From Mycobacterium persicum (GTDB taxonomy: Bacteria; Actinomycetota; Actinomycetes; Mycobacteriales; Mycobacteriaceae), in assembly GCF_002086675.1 (NCBI RefSeq), contig NZ_MVIF01000058.1, positions 1 through 36,214 of the forward strand: a DNA stretch of 36,214 nucleotides, read 5' to 3'. This document shows positions 32,810 to 36,214 of the stretch, one piece after another (the first letter of the stretch is position 1; each line of letters begins with the position of its first letter). A program made the position numbers and the translations under genes. The notes below the pieces were generated by a model that made no database searches, was not told where the DNA came from, and was given only the letters and a program-made list of their open reading frames with translations.

Positions 32810-34600
32810 ATGGGCGAGGCGCCAGACTCGCGTGTGGGGTCGATGTTCGGCCCTTACCACCTCAAGCGGCTGCTGGGCCGCGGCGGTATGGGCGAGGTCT
32901 ACGAAGCCGAGAACACCGTCAAGGAGTGGCCGTGCGCGGTCAAGCTGATGACCGCGGAGTTCAGTAAGGACCCGGTGTTTCGCGAGCGGATGAAGCGCGA
33001 AGCCCGCACCGCCGGTCGGTTGCAGGAACCCCATGTGGTGCCCATCCACGACTACGGCGAGATCGACGGTCAGATGTACCTGGAGATGCGCCTGATCGAG
33101 GGCACCGACCTGGACACCTTGCTCAAACGTTTCGGTCCGCTGACCCCGCCGCGGGCGGTGGCCATCATCAGCCAGGTCGCCTCCGCTCTCGACGCCGCCC
33201 ACGCCGCCGGGGTGATGCACCGCGACGTCAAACCTCCCAACGTGCTAGTGACCCGCGACGACTTCGCCTACCTGGTCGACTTCGGCATCGCCAGCGCCAC
33301 CACCGACGAAAAGCTCACCCAATTGGGCACCGCGGTGGGCACCTGGAAATACATGGCGCCCGAACGGTTTTCCAACGACGAAGTCACCTACCGCGCCGAC
33401 ATCTACGCGTTGGCGTGCGTGCTGTACGAATGTTTGACCGGCTCCCCGCCCTATCGCGCCGACAGCGCGTCCACGTTGGTCACCGCGCACCTGATGGATC
33501 CGGTGCCGCAGGCCAGCGCCGCGCGCTCGGGGATACCCAAGGGTTTGGATGCGGTGATCGCGCGTGGCATGGCCAAAAGGCCCGAGGACCGCTACGCCAG
33601 CGCCGGCGATTTCGCCCGGGCCGCCCACGATGCCCTCAGCGACCCCGATCAAGACCACGCGGCCGACATCGTGCGCCGCAGCCAGGAAGCGACCTTGCCG
33701 GGCACCGCTTTTGCGCCTTTTGCGCCCCAGCCGCCGACGATGGCTGCTGCTACCCCGCCACCGGCGCCGCAGTACCCGGAACCGGCCGGTTCGGGGCCGT
33801 TGCCACAGCCGAGCCCGACCGGGCAGCCCGCGTGGGCACCGGCGAGCGGTCCCATTCCGGCCGCCGGCCAGTCCGCGCCGGTCCCGCAGTACTACCAAGG
33901 CGGCGGCTGGGGAGGCACGCCACCAGGCACGCCACCACAACAGCCCGGCGGCCCGGCACCCTGGAATCAGCCCGCACCGCGCAAGCGCAACCCGTGGCCG
34001 ATCGTGGCCGGCGGTGCCGCCGCACTGGTGGTCGTTCTCGTCGTCGCCGCCGTCGGGATCTGGTTGGCGACCCGACCGGACTCCACCCCGAAGGCGGACA
34101 CCACGACCTCCGTCCCCACCACCAAGCCGACGACCCCGAGTTCCCCAACGACAACCACCCCGGCCGGAGACCCACAAAGCAGGCTGATGAGTTATCTGCC
34201 GTCCGGTTACGCCAGCGGCACCTGCACACCGACCAGTCCCAAGCCGGACAGCGTTTGGACCGGAGCGACTGCCATGTACAACTGCGGGCAGAACACCAAC
34301 CAGGGCGGCCCCAGCCGCGCCATCTACGGACTGTTCCCGACTCTTGACGCGCTCAAGAAGGCCTTCGACGACGACATCGCCGCGGTGGATCTGATGAACT
34401 GCCCCGGGGAAGGACCGTCGCCCGACGGCTGGCATTACGACCGGACGCCGAACGTGACCGCCGGCATGATCGCATGTGGCACCTACAAGAACCACCCGAA
34501 CGTGATCTGGACCAACGAGGAAAAGCTGATGCTCAGCGACGTCTTCGGCGATCCGGCCACCATCGACGAACTGCACACGTGGTGGGCGAAGTACGGCTGA
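32810..34600 (+). CDS. pknH: Transmembrane Ser/Thr protein kinase, PknH-like kinase domain with a different extracellular domain
   Basis: The 596-residue kinase has a cytoplasmic Hanks-type domain (about 16-275): GRGGMGEV loop (24-31), Lys45, HRDVKPPN with Asp139, DFG at 157-159, and the activation loop with Thr170 and APE. This part is close to M. tuberculosis PknH. A Pro-rich linker (about 300-390), one membrane helix (about 396-420) and a Thr/Pro-rich spacer follow. The outside domain (about 455-596) has four Cys (GTCTPTS, MYNCGQN, MNCPGEG, IACGTYK) and ends ELHTWWAKYG. It does not resemble the PknH_C sensor I recall for M. tuberculosis PknH. It is downstream of its likely substrate EmbR. 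The start ATG 32810 follows GGGAGGA. Confidence 0.9.
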   Translation: MGEAPDSRVGSMFGPYHLKRLLGRGGMGEVYEAENTVKEWPCAVKLMTAEFSKDPVFRERMKREARTAGRLQEPHVVPIHDYGEIDGQMYLEMRLIEGTDLDTLLKRFGPLTPPRAVAIISQVASALDAAHAAGVMHRDVKPPNVLVTRDDFAYLVDFGIASATTDEKLTQLGTAVGTWKYMAPERFSNDEVTYRADIYALACVLYECLTGSPPYRADSASTLVTAHLMDPVPQASAARSGIPKGLDAVIARGMAKRPEDRYASAGDFARAAHDALSDPDQDHAADIVRRSQEATLPGTAFAPFAPQPPTMAAATPPPAPQYPEPAGSGPLPQPSPTGQPAWAPASGPIPAAGQSAPVPQYYQGGGWGGTPPGTPPQQPGGPAPWNQPAPRKRNPWPIVAGGAAALVVVLVVAAVGIWLATRPDSTPKADTTTSVPTTKPTTPSSPTTTTPAGDPQSRLMSYLPSGYASGTCTPTSPKPDSVWTGATAMYNCGQNTNQGGPSRAIYGLFPTLDALKKAFDDDIAAVDLMNCPGEGPSPDGWHYDRTPNVTAGMIACGTYKNHPNVIWTNEEKLMLSDVFGDPATIDELHTWWAKYG

Positions 34601-34720
34601 TCCGGACCGTCCGTAGCCGCTGAAGCTCAAGCAGCACAACAAGATTGGCACGCAGGGCGGCGATGAGCACGATGCGCGGGATAGGCGAAACCGTGCGACC
34701 GGAGGTGTCGGAGGCTTGGT

Positions 34721-36214
34721 ATGGAGGGTAGGGCCGAGGCGGTTGTGATGGAGGTGCCCCGGTTGGAGTTGCGTGCTGGTGGGCGGGTCTGGCATGCCAC
34801 GCCGAATCGGGTGTGGACGATTGGTCGGTCGGCTGAGGCTGATGTGCGGTTGGATAATCCGCGGGTGTCGCGGGATCATGCGGTGTTGCAGCCGGGCCCG
34901 GGGGGCTGGGTTTTGGTCAACCACAGCAGCAATGGGATGTTTGTCGAGGGTGCGCGGGTCGAGCGGGTGGCGATCGCGGGGCCGGTGTCGGTGATGTTGG
35001 GGTCGGCGTCCTCGGGTGAGTTGGTGCAGTTGGCGCCGGGCGGGCAGCCCGCCGCGGCGGCGCAGCCGGCGGCGGTGGTGGGCCAGACGACGGTGGCCCG
35101 GGCGCCGACGGCGGTGCATGCCATTGATCAGTTGGTGGTGACGATCGGGCGTGGCCCCGACAACGATGTGGTGCTCAATGATCTGCTGGTCTCGCGCCGT
35201 CATGCGATGCTGCGCCGTTCGGGCGGTCAGTGGGAGCTGGTCGATAACAACAGCGCCAACGGCACCTACGTCAACGGCACCCGGATCAACCGGACGCTGC
35301 TGGGGCCCAGCGACATCGTCGGCATCGGTCATCAGCTGTTGCAGCTGTCCGGGGATCGGCTGGTGGAATACGTTGACACCGGCGACATTTCCTATGAGGC
35401 GGCCAACCTGCGGGTGGTCACCAACAAGGGCTCCAAGAAGTCCAAGGTGTTGTTGGCCGATGTCAGCTTCGCCCTGCCCCAGCGCAGCCTGTTGGCGGTG
35501 GTGGGGCCCAGCGGGGCCGGGAAATCCACGCTGCTGGGCGCGCTGACCGGGTTCCGCCCGGCCACCAGCGGCAGCGTGCGCTACGACGACCGCGACCTCT
35601 ACGACAACTACGCCGAACTGCGCCACCGGATCGGGTTCGTGCCCCAAGACGACATCCTGCACACCCCGCTGACGGTCCGCCGCGCGCTCAATTACGCTGC
35701 GCGGCTGCGGTTTCCCCACGACGTGTCGGCCGCCGAACGCAACCAACGCATCCAGGAAGTGCTGACCGAACTGGGCCTGTCCACCCAGGCCGATCAGCGC
35801 ATCGACAGTCTGTCGGGCGGGCAACGCAAACGCACCAGCGTCGCACTGGAACTGCTGACCAAACCCTCGCTGCTGTTTTTAGACGAACCCACCTCCGGGC
35901 TCGACCCCGGCTACGAGAAATCGGTCATGCAGACCCTGCGCTCGTTGGCCGACGACGGCCGCTCGGTGGTGGTGGTCACCCACAACATCGCCCACCTCAA
36001 CATGTGCGACCGGCTACTGATCTTGGCCCCCGGGGGCCGGCTGGCCTACTTCGGCCCACCCCAACAAGCCCTGAGCTACTTCCACTGCACCGACTTCGCC
36101 GACCTGTTCACCCTGCTCGAACGCGACACCACCACCGACTGGACCGCCCGCTTCTACGCCTCACCGCTACACGCCGCCGTCACCGCCCACCCGGCCCCCA
36201 CACCCGGCCCACCC
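34721..36214 (+). CDS. Double-FHA ABC transporter of the Rv1747 type, 5' part (runs off the window)
   Basis: 498 codons are present and the frame is open at the end. Two FHA domains come first: FHA1 (about 10-95, WTIGRSAEADVRL, VSRDHAV, SSNGMFV) and FHA2 (about 125-215, VTIGRGPDNDVVL, VSRRHAM, NSANGTYV). An ABCG-type ATPase follows, with Walker A GPSGAGKST, signature LSGGQRKR and Walker B LLFLDEPTSGLD. A membrane domain is expected beyond the window. Both FHA domains keep the Arg, Ser and Asn that bind phosphothreonine. In M. tuberculosis the related Rv1747 sits beside the kinase PknF and is phosphorylated by it; here the neighbour is the PknH-like kinase, 120 bp upstream. ATG 34721 has GGAGG six bases upstream; ATG 34748 is a weaker alternative. 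Confidence 0.92.
   Translation, partial: MEGRAEAVVMEVPRLELRAGGRVWHATPNRVWTIGRSAEADVRLDNPRVSRDHAVLQPGPGGWVLVNHSSNGMFVEGARVERVAIAGPVSVMLGSASSGELVQLAPGGQPAAAAQPAAVVGQTTVARAPTAVHAIDQLVVTIGRGPDNDVVLNDLLVSRRHAMLRRSGGQWELVDNNSANGTYVNGTRINRTLLGPSDIVGIGHQLLQLSGDRLVEYVDTGDISYEAANLRVVTNKGSKKSKVLLADVSFALPQRSLLAVVGPSGAGKSTLLGALTGFRPATSGSVRYDDRDLYDNYAELRHRIGFVPQDDILHTPLTVRRALNYAARLRFPHDVSAAERNQRIQEVLTELGLSTQADQRIDSLSGGQRKRTSVALELLTKPSLLFLDEPTSGLDPGYEKSVMQTLRSLADDGRSVVVVTHNIAHLNMCDRLLILAPGGRLAYFGPPQQALSYFHCTDFADLFTLLERDTTTDWTARFYASPLHAAVTAHPAPTPGPP

Noticed and set aside
33245..35824. An 859-codon open frame on the minus strand, antisense to the kinase and the FHA transporter
   Set aside because: It is a by-product of strong third-position GC bias opposite two well-supported genes. 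The translation is low-complexity and matches no family I recognise.

Overview
The window comes from a slow-growing Mycobacterium. It is GC-rich, it opens on a PE_PGRS gene, it carries mycobacterial lipoproteins (LprA, LprB, LprC), EmbR and a PknH-type kinase, and its gene order follows the M. tuberculosis Rv1283c-Rv1266c block as I remember it. It is not M. tuberculosis itself: proteins are diverged, and several genes are present that I do not recall at this place in M. tuberculosis. I cannot name the species.

Layout. 1-565: 5' part of a PE_PGRS gene on the minus strand. 741-6107: a four-gene oligopeptide permease operon (oppB-oppC-oppD-oppA) with 4-bp overlaps throughout. 6094-12803 (minus): an alpha/beta hydrolase, a GMC oxidoreductase, and a translationally coupled SMC-like ATPase and SbcD/YhaO-like phosphoesterase. 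12804-21932: an accessory stretch lying between two conserved blocks. It holds a broken bicupin gene, two overlapping membrane-anchored proteins that look like free-standing PknH-type sensor domains, a DIP1984-family gene, a large cyclase/ATPase/LuxR regulator split by a frameshift, and a DUF222-HNH (13E12-family) gene. 21967-27430: a SixA-like phosphatase, the lprB-lprC lipoprotein pair, and a heterodimeric ABC exporter with one degenerate ATP site. 27560-31083: small exported proteins (DUF732, LprA, DUF4189) and a tandemly duplicated secreted cysteine-peptidase-like gene whose second copy is frameshifted in a run of seven G. 31274-36214: embR, a pknH-like kinase and a double-FHA ABC transporter of the Rv1747 type, the last running off the window.

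How it fits together. Much of the window concerns the cell envelope: peptide uptake, lipid or drug export, lipoproteins, and Ser/Thr phosphorylation read by FHA domains. The kinase is followed by a transporter with two FHA domains and preceded by the FHA regulator EmbR, so both neighbours are natural substrates. The kinase domain is PknH-like, but its extracellular domain does not look like the M. tuberculosis PknH sensor, while PknH-sensor-like domains appear as separate proteins 16 kb away.

The most notable non-coding signals are an inverted repeat that would hide the ribosome-binding site in the leaders of both cysteine-peptidase-like copies, a run of five 11-bp phased direct repeats upstream of the DUF732 gene, and direct repeats upstream of embR. 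Names of M. tuberculosis orthologues are from memory of those proteins, not from a search.
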